Part shown: positions 53,601 through 63,450 of the stretch, in pieces | Layout of the letters: each line of letters begins with the position of its first letter | How positions within the stretch are numbered: the first letter of the stretch is position 1 | NCBI GenBank assembly: GCA_964467455.1 | Contig: CAYXQJ010000001.1 | Location: forward strand, 248,001-312,000 | DNA length: 64,000 nucleotides | Direction of reading: 5' to 3' | Origin: OLB6 sp964467455 | Lineage (GTDB): Bacteria > Bacteroidota > Ignavibacteria > Kapaibacteriales > Kapaibacteriaceae | Position numbers and translations under genes: made by a program | The notes under the pieces: generated by a model | What the model saw: the letters and a program-made list of their open reading frames with translations, nothing else | Told to the model about the DNA's origin: nothing | Database searches by the model: none

Positions 53601-53803
53601 TGCTCAAGCGGAGTCGCGACGGATTGTTCCACGACCTCAGCTCCGGCGCCTTGGTAGTTACCAGAGACCCGAATCGTTGGTGGAGCCAAGGCAGGAAACT
53701 GCTCGATGGGAAGTCGTGAGATCGAGACGGAGCCAACGATCAGGATCACCAACGAGATCACGATGGCGAAGATCGGCCGCCGGATAAAGAAGGCACTAAA
53801 CAC
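50645..53803 (-). CDS. RND multidrug efflux transporter (AcrB/HAE-1 type)
   Basis: About 1052 residues with twelve helices and two large periplasmic loops. N-terminal FFIRRPIFAIVISLVILIVG, ALDVNFEVGMDLDFANMLTQNRVQQAQ, and the proton-relay region GIVVDDAIVVVEAV (the two adjacent Asp) are typical of HAE-1 pumps; LLIGLAAKNAILIVEFAK carries the partner Lys. It exports drugs or other amphiphiles, driven by protons. The C-terminus ends in tetrapeptide repeats (PKGEPKGEPDGEPKGE), encoded by a 12-bp DNA repeat at about 50649-50705. It lies 9 nt after the adaptor gene. Confidence 0.95.
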   Translation of the reverse strand: MFSAFFIRRPIFAIVISLVILIVGSVSISRLPIEQFPALAPPTIRVSGNYQGAGAEVVEQSVATPLEQKINGVDNMLSMLSKNTSDGALALDVNFEVGMDLDFANMLTQNRVQQAQSRLPQEVIQSGLTVSKINPSILMVVSVYSESGQYDDIFLNNFAMINVRDQILRVKGVSTVDLIGAEYSMRVWFKPDILAKMGMTPTDVVNAIKEQNIQAPTGKIGDAPTGPDQEFTFTVRAPGRLQTPEEFENVIVRETDDGRIVRVGDVARVELGNEFYKSRGRWNGKPAAALVVYLLPGANQLESAEGIYSTLEEIQKNFPEDIKVVVGYDTTPAVEASIEEILHTLVEAIILVLLVVFIFLQNWRATLIPLLTIPVSLIGTFAIFPLLGFSINTLSLFGLVLAIGIVVDDAIVVVEAVMHHIEHGMSPKEATMQAMKEVGGPVIAIALIFAAVFIPVGFLGGITGRMYLQFAITVAVSTLFSAFSALTLSPALSAVLLKSPDPNKPSPLAPFYRMFNKVFGKATDGYLSITRIVVRRSILAVVAVGGFSLLTVLTVGKLPTGFVPPEDQGIIMLNVALPNAASQVRTDEVVRKVEEILSKQEGVDQYNAVIGISFLSNAYTSNVASFFVRLKPWAERGELTDAVISRQLNMKVAQIPEAVIFAFSIPPIPGFGNASGVKFYLQDRAGTLSVQEMQAQTMQFMAACAQRPELTKMFTQFDASVPQLQVELDREKARKLGVPINDVFTTLQTILGGAYVNDFNRFGRLYRVYLQSESSYRRKPEDIGSFYVRSKTTNEMIPLSTLVTVKEVTGSEITYRYNLYRAVEMNSQVGEGYSSGEAMKAIDEVAEQVLPAGMGIEYAGLSYEERRAPNPMPTFMMAIVFVFLLLAAQYNSWKLPWSVLLGTPVAAFGAFGGMYIMGMENNIFVQIGLILLIGLAAKNAILIVEFAKSRTEEGASVQEAALDSARLRFRPILMTAFAFILGVVPLMIASGSGSGSRRSLGTAVFYGMLVATIAGVILAPGLFALIEGFTLGRRPKGEPKGEPDGEPKGETL

Positions 53804-53812
53804 GGCGACTCC

Positions 53813-54948
53813 TTACTGCTTGTTGACGAGACTATCCAACGACAACGTCGACGGCTTCGGCTGCACCGGTATGCCTTCGCGCACTTTCTGTAGACCATCA
53901 ACAACGATGCGCTCGCCTTTCTTCAGACCGACCTCAACAACGTAGGCATTGCCGACGCGCGGACCGAGATGAACATTGCGAAAACGCACAACGTTCTTTT
54001 CGTTGACAACAGCCACGCGAGCTTGACCTTGGAGCTCCGTGATCGCGCGTTGCGGGACCAACAACGCATCATCCTTGCGCTGTACCGCAGCTCGTACACG
54101 AGCGAACTGTCCCGGACGGATGAAGTTATCCGGGTTGGGAAATTCGGCTTCCAACAACAACGTTCCCGTCGAGGCATCAATGGCATTGTCTGCAAGAACC
54201 AGTCGCCCCCTATGTGGATGCACCGATCCATCAGCAAGGATCAGACTAAGATCAAGATCGGCCGCTGATGCACCGGTTTGTTGCATCTGACGCCGATATC
54301 GAAGCAACTCCTGCTCCGACAGACTGAATCGTACGCGGATCGGGTCGATCTTCGAAACGGTGGTCAAGAGTGTATTGTCACCGCGACCGACAAGATTGCC
54401 GATCTGCACTTCCGTTTTGCCAGCGAGACCGTCGATCGGAGATGTCACCGTACAATAGCTCAGATCCAATCGTGCTTTCTGTACTGTTCCACGTTGTGCC
54501 GAGACCGTCGCCTCATTGGCCTTCTGGATCGAGACCGCTGTCTCATACTCTTCACGTGAGATCGCATTCTCTTGAACAAGGGGCTTGTAGCGAACCACAT
54601 CTTGCGTGGCTCGACCAAGGTTTGCTTCCGACTGGGCAAGCAGGCCTTGTGACTGCGAAAGGGCTGCCTGATACTTTGACGGATCGATCTGATACAACAC
54701 CTGACCTGCACGAACGAACGTCCCCTCCGTGTACGACACGCGTTCGAGGAAGCCCTCGACGCGAGCTCGGATCTCGACATTGACACTCCCTCGTGTCTGG
54801 CCGATCCATTCGCTGTAAACGGGTACCGTTTGCTGTCCAACAGACATCACGGTGACGACCGGAGGGGGCGGAGCCTGTTTCTGCTGCTCCGCGCAGGATG
54901 TGAGTGCCACAGAAGCCGCCAACAGTAAAAACGTGTTCAATCGGCCGA

Positions 54949-54952
<4 letters not shown>
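53813..54952 (-). CDS. RND efflux periplasmic adaptor lipoprotein (AcrA type)
   Basis: About 379 residues. A lipoprotein signal ends in LTSCAEQ. The membrane-fusion-protein order is lipoyl half (VEIRARVEGFLERVSYTEGTFVRAGQVLYQIDPSKYQ), alpha hairpin (QSQGLLAQSEANLGRATQDVVRYKPLVQENAISREEYE), second lipoyl half (YCTVTSPIDGLAGKTEVQIGNLV), then the barrel and membrane-proximal domains. It joins the pump to the outer-membrane channel. ATG 54952 overlaps the aspA stop by 4 nt, so the pump is co-transcribed with aspA. Confidence 0.93.
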
Positions 54953-56361
<1,409 letters not shown>

Positions 56362-56362
56362 G

Positions 56363-56390
56363 TGGTTGGTGGTTGGTGGTTGGTGGTTGG
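56363..56390 (+). repeat. Tandem heptamer array TGGTTGG (four units)
   Basis: Four 7-bp units lie between the 3' end of the MBL nuclease gene and the start of aspA (both minus strand), filling the 32-nt gap. Confidence 0.9.
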
Positions 56391-56393
56391 TGG

Positions 56394-57800
56394 TCAGATT
56401 GTCAAGGTTTCGCCGTAGACGGGTAGGTAGGCGTCTGTTTCGTATTGCTCGTCCAGCACGCTCTTCAAGACCGTCCTTGCAGAGTCTTCACCATGCGTAA
56501 GGAATACCTTGGGTCGGTGCATGCCCACCATTCGGAACCAATTCACAAGATCGGTTTGTCCGGCATGAGCAGAGAATCCGCCGAGGGTGTGGATCTGAGC
56601 TGCGACATACTTCGACTCGCCCATGATGGTCACGTATTTCACACCATCAACAAGCCTTCGACCAAGAGACCCATGCGCTTGATAGCCAACGATGATCACG
56701 TGAGCATTGGGGTCGCTCACGTTGTTGCGCAAGTGATGGACGATCCGTCCGGCATTACACATCCCTGCTCCGGCGATCACGATGAACGGTCCGTGCAGTT
56801 CATTGAGTGCCTTGCTGTCTTCTGATGTCTGTGAGAGGTGCAAATACTCGTTCATCTCATGCCGCATCTGTCCTGACTCGACCAGCTGCGTTGCTTCGGC
56901 ATCGAACAAAGCACGGTGCTTGGAGTAGGCCGCTGTGGCCTCGATCGCCATCGGGCTATCAAGGTAGACATGGATCGGAGGGATCTTGCCGGTACGGATC
57001 AACTCAGCAATATGGAACATCATGTTCTGTGCTCTGCCGATGGCGAAGGCCGGGATGAAGATCTTGCCCTTTGCCAAGATGGCTTCTTGTAGGATAGCTT
57101 CGAATTCTTCGAGCGTTGCATCCATCGATCGGTGATCACGATCGCCATACGTCGATTCAAGCACAACGACCTCAGCATGTCCCGGCGGCTCCGGGTCTTT
57201 GAGGAATGGCAGATCCGGCGGACCCAGGTCTCCTGAGAACAAGACCGTACGTACGGCGTCGCCGTCCTTGATCCGAAGCTCGACCGATGCCGACCCCAGC
57301 ATATGCCCGGCGTCGTAGTAATAGGCAGCGATCCCAGGTGCAGCCGAAAACTCTGCGTGATAGGTGACATCGACGAACAACTTCATCGTATCATCCACAT
57401 CCTGTGAGTCATACAACGGTTGATCTACGCGGTTGACCTTATGGTTCTTGGCCTTCGCTCGTTTGATCCGTCGTTCGTAGTCAGCCTCTTGAATATGCGC
57501 GGAATCGTAGAGAATGATCGACGCAAGATCGCGCGTCGCCGCTGTTGCATAGATCGGACCACGATAGCCCTCTCGCACCAGGACCGGCAACCGACCGCAG
57601 TGATCAAGGTGACCATGCGTAAGGATCACCGCATCGATATTGGCTCGGTGGACACGACCCGGAACGATATTCCGCGCGTCGTCATCCTTATCGCCTTGAA
57701 ACATTCCAAAATCAACGAGGATCGTCGACTCGTCTGTCTCGACTAAATAGGCCGAACCGGTCACTTCACCGGCAGCTCCAAACGGCGTAATACTGATCAT
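56394..57800 (-). CDS. MBL-fold/beta-CASP RNA metallo-hydrolase
   Basis: About 468 residues. Zinc motif 2 of the metallo-beta-lactamase fold is HGHLDHCGRLP; further motifs include FSGDLGPPDLPF, the beta-CASP segments DSPMAIEATAAYSKH and GAGMCNAGRIVHHL, and HTLGGFSAHAGQTDLVNW with a late LTHGE. This is the CPSF73/YSH1-like group acting as endo- or 5'-exoribonucleases. I use ATG 57800 (MISITPFGAAGEVTGS), the usual family start; the longer frame would run into the divergent ABC gene. A TATTTTTA element (57807-57814) lies 6 nt upstream. Confidence 0.9.
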   Translation of the reverse strand: MISITPFGAAGEVTGSAYLVETDESTILVDFGMFQGDKDDDARNIVPGRVHRANIDAVILTHGHLDHCGRLPVLVREGYRGPIYATAATRDLASIILYDSAHIQEADYERRIKRAKAKNHKVNRVDQPLYDSQDVDDTMKLFVDVTYHAEFSAAPGIAAYYYDAGHMLGSASVELRIKDGDAVRTVLFSGDLGPPDLPFLKDPEPPGHAEVVVLESTYGDRDHRSMDATLEEFEAILQEAILAKGKIFIPAFAIGRAQNMMFHIAELIRTGKIPPIHVYLDSPMAIEATAAYSKHRALFDAEATQLVESGQMRHEMNEYLHLSQTSEDSKALNELHGPFIVIAGAGMCNAGRIVHHLRNNVSDPNAHVIIVGYQAHGSLGRRLVDGVKYVTIMGESKYVAAQIHTLGGFSAHAGQTDLVNWFRMVGMHRPKVFLTHGEDSARTVLKSVLDEQYETDAYLPVYGETLTI

Positions 57801-57806
57801 AAGTGG

Positions 57807-57814
57807 TAAAAATA
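57807..57814 (-). promoter_or_regulatory. Putative -7 promoter element for the MBL nuclease
   Basis: The minus strand reads TATTTTTA (TAnnTTTN), 6 nt before ATG 57800. The match to TAnnTTTG lacks the last G. Confidence 0.3.
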
Positions 57815-57836
57815 CAACGCCCCCTATCCCATTCCC

Positions 57837-57844
57837 TATCTTTG
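57837..57844 (+). promoter_or_regulatory. Putative -7 promoter element for the ABC exporter
   Basis: TATCTTTG matches TAnnTTTG exactly and ends 4 nt before ATG 57849, predicting a leaderless mRNA. ATTCCC-like bases precede it, as at tRNA-Leu. Confidence 0.5.
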
Positions 57845-57848
57845 TGTT

Positions 57849-59615
57849 ATGACACAGGATCAACCTGCCGAACCACGCAAAAAGATCGACTATCGATTGA
57901 TGCGTCGGCTGCTGGCCTTTCTCAAGCCATACCGCCTGCACTTGTTCAGCGCCGTCTTCCTTACCCTGACCGCGTCGGCCCTGGGCCCCCTTCGTCCCTA
58001 CCTTACTCGCATCGCCATTGATGACCACATGGTCAAGGGCGACATGGAGGGTCTATTCCTCTTTACCGGCATCATCATCGGTGCCCTACTACTTCAGGGG
58101 GCGTTGCAGTACACACTCTCGATGGTCATGTCGTGGGTCGGACAACGTGTCCTGCTCGATATCCGCAATACGCTCTATCGTCACGTACAATCGCTCGCGC
58201 TACGTTTCTACGACACCACTCCGGTTGGGCGCATCGTGACCCGTGTCACAAGCGACGTCGAGGTCCTGAACGAACTCTTCTCCTCGGGCGTGGTAATGAT
58301 GATCTCCGACGTCATGGTCATCGTCTGGATCCTGTATTTCATGTGGCAGACGTCGGTCACGCTCACGCTACTCACGATCGTCATCCTCCCGTTCTTGCTG
58401 ATCGCCTCGTTCATCTTTCGCGCTAAGGTGCGAACGGTCTACAACAAAATCCGTCGCCAGGTCGCGCTCATGAACTCCTTCATGAACGAGTTCATCACCG
58501 GCATCGGCATCGTTCAGTTATTCCGACAAGAGCGTCGGATGAATGCCCAATTCGCAGCGATCAATAAAGAGCATCGCGAATTGCAAGACCAGTCGATCGT
58601 GTATTATGCCACGTTCTTCCCGGTTGTCGAATTTCTTAGCGCTGTGGCATTATCGATCATCGTCTGGTATTCAGCGAAGACGATCCTCGGCGGCGAAATG
58701 ACCGTCGGTATTCTGGTCGCCTTCGCCCAGTTCACGGAAATGTTCTTTCGTCCGGTTCGCGACCTTACCGAGAAGTACAACACCCTTCAATCCAGCGCCG
58801 TCGCCTCAGAACGGATCTTCGCCCTGTTGGACACCGACATGCGCGTTGGTGATACACCTAATGCCCGCCCCTTTCAGCGCCTGGAACACGGCATCAGTTT
58901 CCGCAACGTCCGCTTTAGCTATGACGGCACCTCGCCGGTATTGAAAGGCGTAAGCTTCGATGTTCCGAAAGGCCACACCGTCGCACTGGTTGGTGCGACC
59001 GGCGCCGGCAAAAGCTCGATGATCAATCTGTTGAGCCGCTTCTACGAGTTTCAAGAGGGCGACATTCAGATCGATGGCACGAGTATCCGCTCGATCGATC
59101 AAGACACGCTTCGGGCAAAGACCGCCGTTGTGCTGCAGGACGTGTTCTTGTTCTCTCGAAGCGTGATGGAGAACATCAGACTCGACCGGGATGATATCAC
59201 GGATGAACAGGTCATCGCCGCTGCCCGCGCATTAGGGGCACATGATTTCATCATGAAGTTGCCGCAGGGATATCACACCAATGTTCGTGAACGCGGCGCT
59301 GTGCTCAGTGCGGGTCAAAAGCAACTGATCAGTTTTTGTCGGGCACTAGTGACGGATCCAGAGATCCTGATCTTGGATGAGGCCACGGCGAACATCGATA
59401 CGGAGACGGAACAGATCATTGAACGTTCCATCTCTACGCTTCTTAAGGGGCGAACCAGTATCGTGATCGCACACCGCCTATCAACGATACAGCGTGCCGA
59501 TCAGATCGTCGTCATGCATCACGGAGAAGTCGCCGAAGCCGGCACGCACCAAAGCCTGCTGGCACAGGATGGGATCTATGCCAAGCTGTACCGGCTGCAG
59601 TTCGCAAGCGCCTAG
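57849..59615 (+). CDS. ABC exporter, fused membrane and ATPase domains (MsbA/LmrA type)
   Basis: About 588 residues. Six transmembrane helices (residues ~20-320) are followed by an ATP-binding domain: A-loop VRFSYDGTSPVLKGVSF, Walker A GATGAGKSS (Lys about residue 388), Q-loop AVVLQDVFLFSRSV, signature VLSAGQKQL (LSAGQ instead of LSGGQ), Walker B ILILDEATANIDT and switch His in VIAHRLSTIQRAD. Exporters of this type move lipids, drugs or peptides; the LSAGQ variant occurs in some heterodimeric half-transporters, but no partner gene is adjacent. It is divergent from the MBL nuclease with a shared 48-nt promoter region. Confidence 0.92.
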   Translation: MTQDQPAEPRKKIDYRLMRRLLAFLKPYRLHLFSAVFLTLTASALGPLRPYLTRIAIDDHMVKGDMEGLFLFTGIIIGALLLQGALQYTLSMVMSWVGQRVLLDIRNTLYRHVQSLALRFYDTTPVGRIVTRVTSDVEVLNELFSSGVVMMISDVMVIVWILYFMWQTSVTLTLLTIVILPFLLIASFIFRAKVRTVYNKIRRQVALMNSFMNEFITGIGIVQLFRQERRMNAQFAAINKEHRELQDQSIVYYATFFPVVEFLSAVALSIIVWYSAKTILGGEMTVGILVAFAQFTEMFFRPVRDLTEKYNTLQSSAVASERIFALLDTDMRVGDTPNARPFQRLEHGISFRNVRFSYDGTSPVLKGVSFDVPKGHTVALVGATGAGKSSMINLLSRFYEFQEGDIQIDGTSIRSIDQDTLRAKTAVVLQDVFLFSRSVMENIRLDRDDITDEQVIAAARALGAHDFIMKLPQGYHTNVRERGAVLSAGQKQLISFCRALVTDPEILILDEATANIDTETEQIIERSISTLLKGRTSIVIAHRLSTIQRADQIVVMHHGEVAEAGTHQSLLAQDGIYAKLYRLQFASA

Positions 59616-59626
59616 CGCGTGGCGCG

Positions 59627-60553
59627 TTACTCGTTGGCGGCTTGCTGAAGGCGATTGAAGATCGTCTCCCATATCTCGTCGAGACTCGTGGTGTCGTCTA
59701 CCCCCGAGAATGCCATCTCCTCCAAGGCCACCACATGATGGTCGGGCAACTGATGCCAAGCACCGGGATGGATGTTGTCAACTGTGAACGGGCCTAGTCG
59801 GCGACGCTCCCACGACAGCACTTCGTATCCGAGTGGCTTGAGGATGATGGACATCTCTGGAAGATTGATCCACGTGTGCTCAACAGCGATCCAACTGGCG
59901 CGGCTCGTGCGTAAACCTTCGCGAACCTCGACCTCTTCTACCGGAAGATCAAGGATCTCGGCGATCTCCTGTCGGATCGTAGCGAGGTCTTTGTCCGTCA
60001 CGTGTTTGTGTACCTTGATCCAAAGGTCTTGCGTAAGCTGATAGACCGGCGACGTGTCCGGATCACGATGACGTTTGTCGTTACTGACGATAACGATGCC
60101 TGAAGCGGTCTTCGGAAGTACCCCTGCCGGGGCATACCACGTCCGCTTGTTGATCAAGTAGCTGTACAGCGACTCCTTGATACCCGCCTCACGACTTCCG
60201 CACAACCCCTTGGGCTTGTGAAAGATCAGGGTGATGGGCTTGATCGTTTTGCGCTGGAGCACTTGGCCATCGACGCTGATGACGTCTTGGTCGAGCCGCA
60301 CGATCATATTCGGCTGGTCACAGACCTTGTCGTTGAGGATCACACGACCTTGCTGGATCGCTTCGAGCGATCTACTTCTACAGGCCCATTGGAAGGAAAC
60401 GACGGCCTTCAACAGCGTTGTTGTTGGCACCTTCTTAGGTCCGGTTGGTCGGTGACCTCTTTGGAACTTCTTACGATGCTGAAAGGGCTTGCCGCCCTGT
60501 CGGTAGGGCCGTCCCTGCTGCGGGGAGCGTGGACGACGATCAGGTTGGTTCAT
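59627..60553 (-). CDS. RsuA/RluB-like pseudouridine synthase homologue lacking the catalytic Asp
   Basis: About 308 residues. A basic N-terminal tail (~45 residues, Arg/Gln/Gly-rich) precedes an S4-like domain (EAIQQGRVILNDKVCDQPNMIV) and a domain with the RsuA/RluB layout: ITLIFHKPKGLCGS, then SGIVIVSND, and near the end LGYEVLSWERRRLGPFTVDNIHPGAWHQL. The catalytic motif GRLD-x-x-T-x-G is here GVLPKTASG, so Arg becomes Val and the catalytic Asp becomes Pro. The late RQIRRM motif is also gone (PEMSIILKPL). It probably binds RNA without making pseudouridine. ATG 60553 overlaps the accA stop by 4 nt. Confidence 0.8.
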   Translation of the reverse strand: MNQPDRRPRSPQQGRPYRQGGKPFQHRKKFQRGHRPTGPKKVPTTTLLKAVVSFQWACRSRSLEAIQQGRVILNDKVCDQPNMIVRLDQDVISVDGQVLQRKTIKPITLIFHKPKGLCGSREAGIKESLYSYLINKRTWYAPAGVLPKTASGIVIVSNDKRHRDPDTSPVYQLTQDLWIKVHKHVTDKDLATIRQEIAEILDLPVEEVEVREGLRTSRASWIAVEHTWINLPEMSIILKPLGYEVLSWERRRLGPFTVDNIHPGAWHQLPDHHVVALEEMAFSGVDDTTSLDEIWETIFNRLQQAANE

Positions 60554-61503
60554 TCGGTCCAGACTCCCATAGAATAGAATTTTTCACGACGTTTAGCCAC
60601 CAACTCAATGAGTGGAAGTTTTTGAAGTTCGGCGATCTCTTCTGACAATGTACCACGAATCGTGTCAAACATCGTCGTCGGATCCTGATGGGCACCACCG
60701 ACAGGCTCCGGAACGATTCGGTCGATCACACCAACCTTGATCAGGTCTTCGGCAGTCAGGCGCAGTGCTTCAGCAGCTTGTTCTTTATAGTCCCATGAGC
60801 GCCAGAGGATCGACGAACAAGACTCCGGTGCGATAACTGAATACCATGCGTTCTCGAACATCAAGATGCGGTCTCCGATGCCGATACCAAGAGCGCCGCC
60901 TGATGCCCCCTCACCGATGATCGTGATCACGATCGGCGTTTTGAGATGCGACATCAGAAGCAGGTTCTTCGCGATCGCCTCCGCTTGGCCGCGTTCTTCT
61001 GCCTCAAGTCCGGGGAATGCCCCGGGGGTATCAAGGAAGCAGACCACCGGAAGGGAGAACTTCTCGGCCAGTTGCAAAAGACGAAAGGCCTTCCGATATC
61101 CCTCGGGATTCGGCATGCCGAAGTTGCGGTACAGATTGGTCTTGGTATCGCGTCCCTTTTGATGGCCAATGACCATCACCGGCTGACCATTCAACATGGC
61201 CGTGCCCCCTACGATCGCCGGATCATCGCGGAATGCACGATCGCCGTGTAGTTCCGTAAATGACTCAAAACAGTGCGTTGCATAATCCAAGGTGTATGGC
61301 CGATCCGGATGACGAGCGATCTGGACACGCTGCCAACGTGTTAGATCGCGATAGACCTCGACGCGCAGCTTTTCAACTTGGCGTTCTAACTCTTCGATCT
61401 GCGGTTGGATGTCGAGCGTATCAGAGAGCGCCCTCATTTCAAGGATCTTCTTCTCCAGCTCAACGATCGGCTTCTCAAAATCAAGAACAACAGAATTAGC
61501 CAC
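60550..61503 (-). CDS. accA: Acetyl-CoA carboxylase carboxyltransferase subunit alpha
   Basis: About 317 residues. With AccD it transfers CO2 from biotin to acetyl-CoA, the first step of fatty-acid synthesis. Typical segments: LDFEKPIVELEKKILEMRAL, WQRVQIARHPDRPYTLDY, ELHGDRAFRDDPAIVGG, GHQKGRDTKTNLYRNFGMPNPEGYRKA, FLDTPGAFPGLEAEERGQAEAIA, IGEGASGGALGIGIGDRILM and APESCSSILWRSW. The start is GTG 61503, overlapping the upstream glycosyltransferase stop by 8 nt. accD is not in the window. Confidence 0.96.
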   Translation of the reverse strand: MANSVVLDFEKPIVELEKKILEMRALSDTLDIQPQIEELERQVEKLRVEVYRDLTRWQRVQIARHPDRPYTLDYATHCFESFTELHGDRAFRDDPAIVGGTAMLNGQPVMVIGHQKGRDTKTNLYRNFGMPNPEGYRKAFRLLQLAEKFSLPVVCFLDTPGAFPGLEAEERGQAEAIAKNLLLMSHLKTPIVITIIGEGASGGALGIGIGDRILMFENAWYSVIAPESCSSILWRSWDYKEQAAEALRLTAEDLIKVGVIDRIVPEPVGGAHQDPTTMFDTIRGTLSEEIAELQKLPLIELVAKRREKFYSMGVWTE

Positions 61504-63448
61504 GGATGGACCTCATGAAATGTTTGAGGATGATCTCGAGGTCAAGCGCTAACGAGTAATGCTCGACGTAATACGCATTCAGCTGCGACACCGCATGCGG
61601 CGAAAGCGCTTCTGGATGGCTGATATGTGCTAGCCCGGTCATACCCACGTCCGGAAAGGTTCCCACTAGACTTCGCTTCCCTGTCAGGACATCTACCCAT
61701 TTACCCAAGATGGCCCTGACCGAAGTCTTTGGCAAAACTACGGATATCGTGAGTACTGGGACAACTATCAGTGCGATCGCAATATCAATGGCACGTTTGA
61801 CCACCCGGTTTCGGAATCGGTAAAGCCGGGGTATCGAGACCGTAGGTTCGACGCCGGCCACGTCATTGATGATCCGAGCGGTGACGATGTCGTCATATTC
61901 CGATGCCAAATGGAAGCGGACTCCATGTTTTGCCACGTCCATCATCAGATGCATCGCATCGGCCTGAGTGAGTGTGGCATCGGCTATGATGACCTCTTCT
62001 GCTTCTGTAGAGGCAACGATCTTCTCGAGAAAATCGACCGACCCAAGGATCGGTACGCGGGCAAGCTCATTATCGCGGTATGGGCCAACGCTCACCAAGC
62101 CTACGATCTCGGTATTACGCCGCTCCGCCGTCCGAAGTTGAGCGATGATCCTCTCAGCGCTCTCTGTAAGCCCCACCACCAGGATCTTGCGGGTCTTGTT
62201 GATCCCCTTGGTGTGATCATAAAACGCTGCCAGCCCCCTAACAACTGAGAGAAGGACGGAACTAAAACCGATCGTCATCAGGACGACGCCGCGAGAGAAG
62301 GCATACTCTTTGAAGAAATAGGTCAGCGACGACAGTACAAAAAACGACACCAGGAGGCCCGTGATGGAACGCCGAACGGTAGGTCGGTATTCAACGTATT
62401 CACCTACGCCAATGAGTGACAGGACAACGATCAGGGGCACGACGATGAGGACGATCGGATAGGCATAGTCCGGAAAACCGAACGGGCCGTCGAATCGGAC
62501 TGCCGTCGCAGCCAAGAGGGATCCGAGCACACACAGCACATCAACGACCATGATCAAGAGCTCGCGGCGGTGCCGCAAGACACGCTCTAGACCCGCGCGG
62601 AGGCTGATGCCCATCCGCATGAAAAACAAGAACAGCCGGCTACGTCCGAAGTGTTTTCTGGCGAAGATCTCCATTGCCTGGTAGAAGACCCGTACCTCAT
62701 TCATCGAACTGCGCTTGGTGCTTTCGCCCTTGAAGTGGATGATACTGGTCTCGTGCACGTACCGGACCGATTTCCCCTGCTGCTGGATCCGATAACATAG
62801 ATCGAGATCTTCGCCGTACATAAAGAATGCCGGGTCGAACCCACCGATCGCGCGAACCAAGGCAAGAGGACCGATCATGAAGGCGCCGATCAAGGCATCA
62901 ACATCATACGACGCATCTACCGAACGATAGGTGAGGTTGTATTGTGCGAACAAAGGTGAGTTTGGGAACAGAGCCTGCAACCCGAACAGCTTGCAGAAGG
63001 ATGCCCACGGTGTCGGTAGTCCCCTACGGCATGCTACTTGGAACGTGCCGTCGGCATTGAGCACCTTGCATCCGGCAAGCCCGACATCGGGATGTTGATC
63101 GAGATATCGCACCATCGTCGAAAGCGTATCCTGCCCGATGATGGTATCCGGATTGAGGAATAACACATGCCGTCCGCTACACACCTCAAGTCCTGCATTG
63201 TTGCCGCGTCCGAATCCGACATTTTCGTGAAGGGGCAACCATCGTACCGACGAGAACTGCGGCGCAAGTTCAGCAACGGAGCCATCAGACGAGGCATTGT
63301 CGACAACGACGATCTCATAGGTCACGTCTCCTTCCGAAGCGAGGACGGAGCGCAGGCACTGCAAGAGATAATCTTTGACGTTGTAATTGACGATCAGCAC
63401 CGAAACGTCGGGCTGACGTGCGGGAATGTCCGTGATGGCATGACTCAC
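61496..63448 (-). CDS. GT2 glycosyltransferase fused to a trimmed polyprenyl-phosphate sugar transferase
   Basis: About 650 residues. Residues ~10-270 are a family-2 glycosyltransferase: VSVLIVNYNVKDYLLQCLRS, VVVDNASSDGSVAEL, NVGFGRGNNAGLEV, LFLNPDTII and the acceptor motif MYGEDLDLCYRI. Then come about four membrane helices and a Rossmann-type domain (TRKILVVGLTESAERIIAQL), as in the N-terminal half of WcaJ/WbaP-type initiating transferases. The C-terminus keeps the ends of the transferase domain (KRAIDIAIALIVVPVL, GKRSLVGTFPDVGMTGLAHIS, YYVEHYSLALDLEIILK) but lacks the central RxxRxG/KFRTM part. The GTG at 63448 lies just after the upstream stop; another in-frame GTG at 63496 is possible. 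Confidence 0.82.
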   Translation of the reverse strand: MSHAITDIPARQPDVSVLIVNYNVKDYLLQCLRSVLASEGDVTYEIVVVDNASSDGSVAELAPQFSSVRWLPLHENVGFGRGNNAGLEVCSGRHVLFLNPDTIIGQDTLSTMVRYLDQHPDVGLAGCKVLNADGTFQVACRRGLPTPWASFCKLFGLQALFPNSPLFAQYNLTYRSVDASYDVDALIGAFMIGPLALVRAIGGFDPAFFMYGEDLDLCYRIQQQGKSVRYVHETSIIHFKGESTKRSSMNEVRVFYQAMEIFARKHFGRSRLFLFFMRMGISLRAGLERVLRHRRELLIMVVDVLCVLGSLLAATAVRFDGPFGFPDYAYPIVLIVVPLIVVLSLIGVGEYVEYRPTVRRSITGLLVSFFVLSSLTYFFKEYAFSRGVVLMTIGFSSVLLSVVRGLAAFYDHTKGINKTRKILVVGLTESAERIIAQLRTAERRNTEIVGLVSVGPYRDNELARVPILGSVDFLEKIVASTEAEEVIIADATLTQADAMHLMMDVAKHGVRFHLASEYDDIVTARIINDVAGVEPTVSIPRLYRFRNRVVKRAIDIAIALIVVPVLTISVVLPKTSVRAILGKWVDVLTGKRSLVGTFPDVGMTGLAHISHPEALSPHAVSQLNAYYVEHYSLALDLEIILKHFMRSIRG

Positions 63449-63450
63449 GC

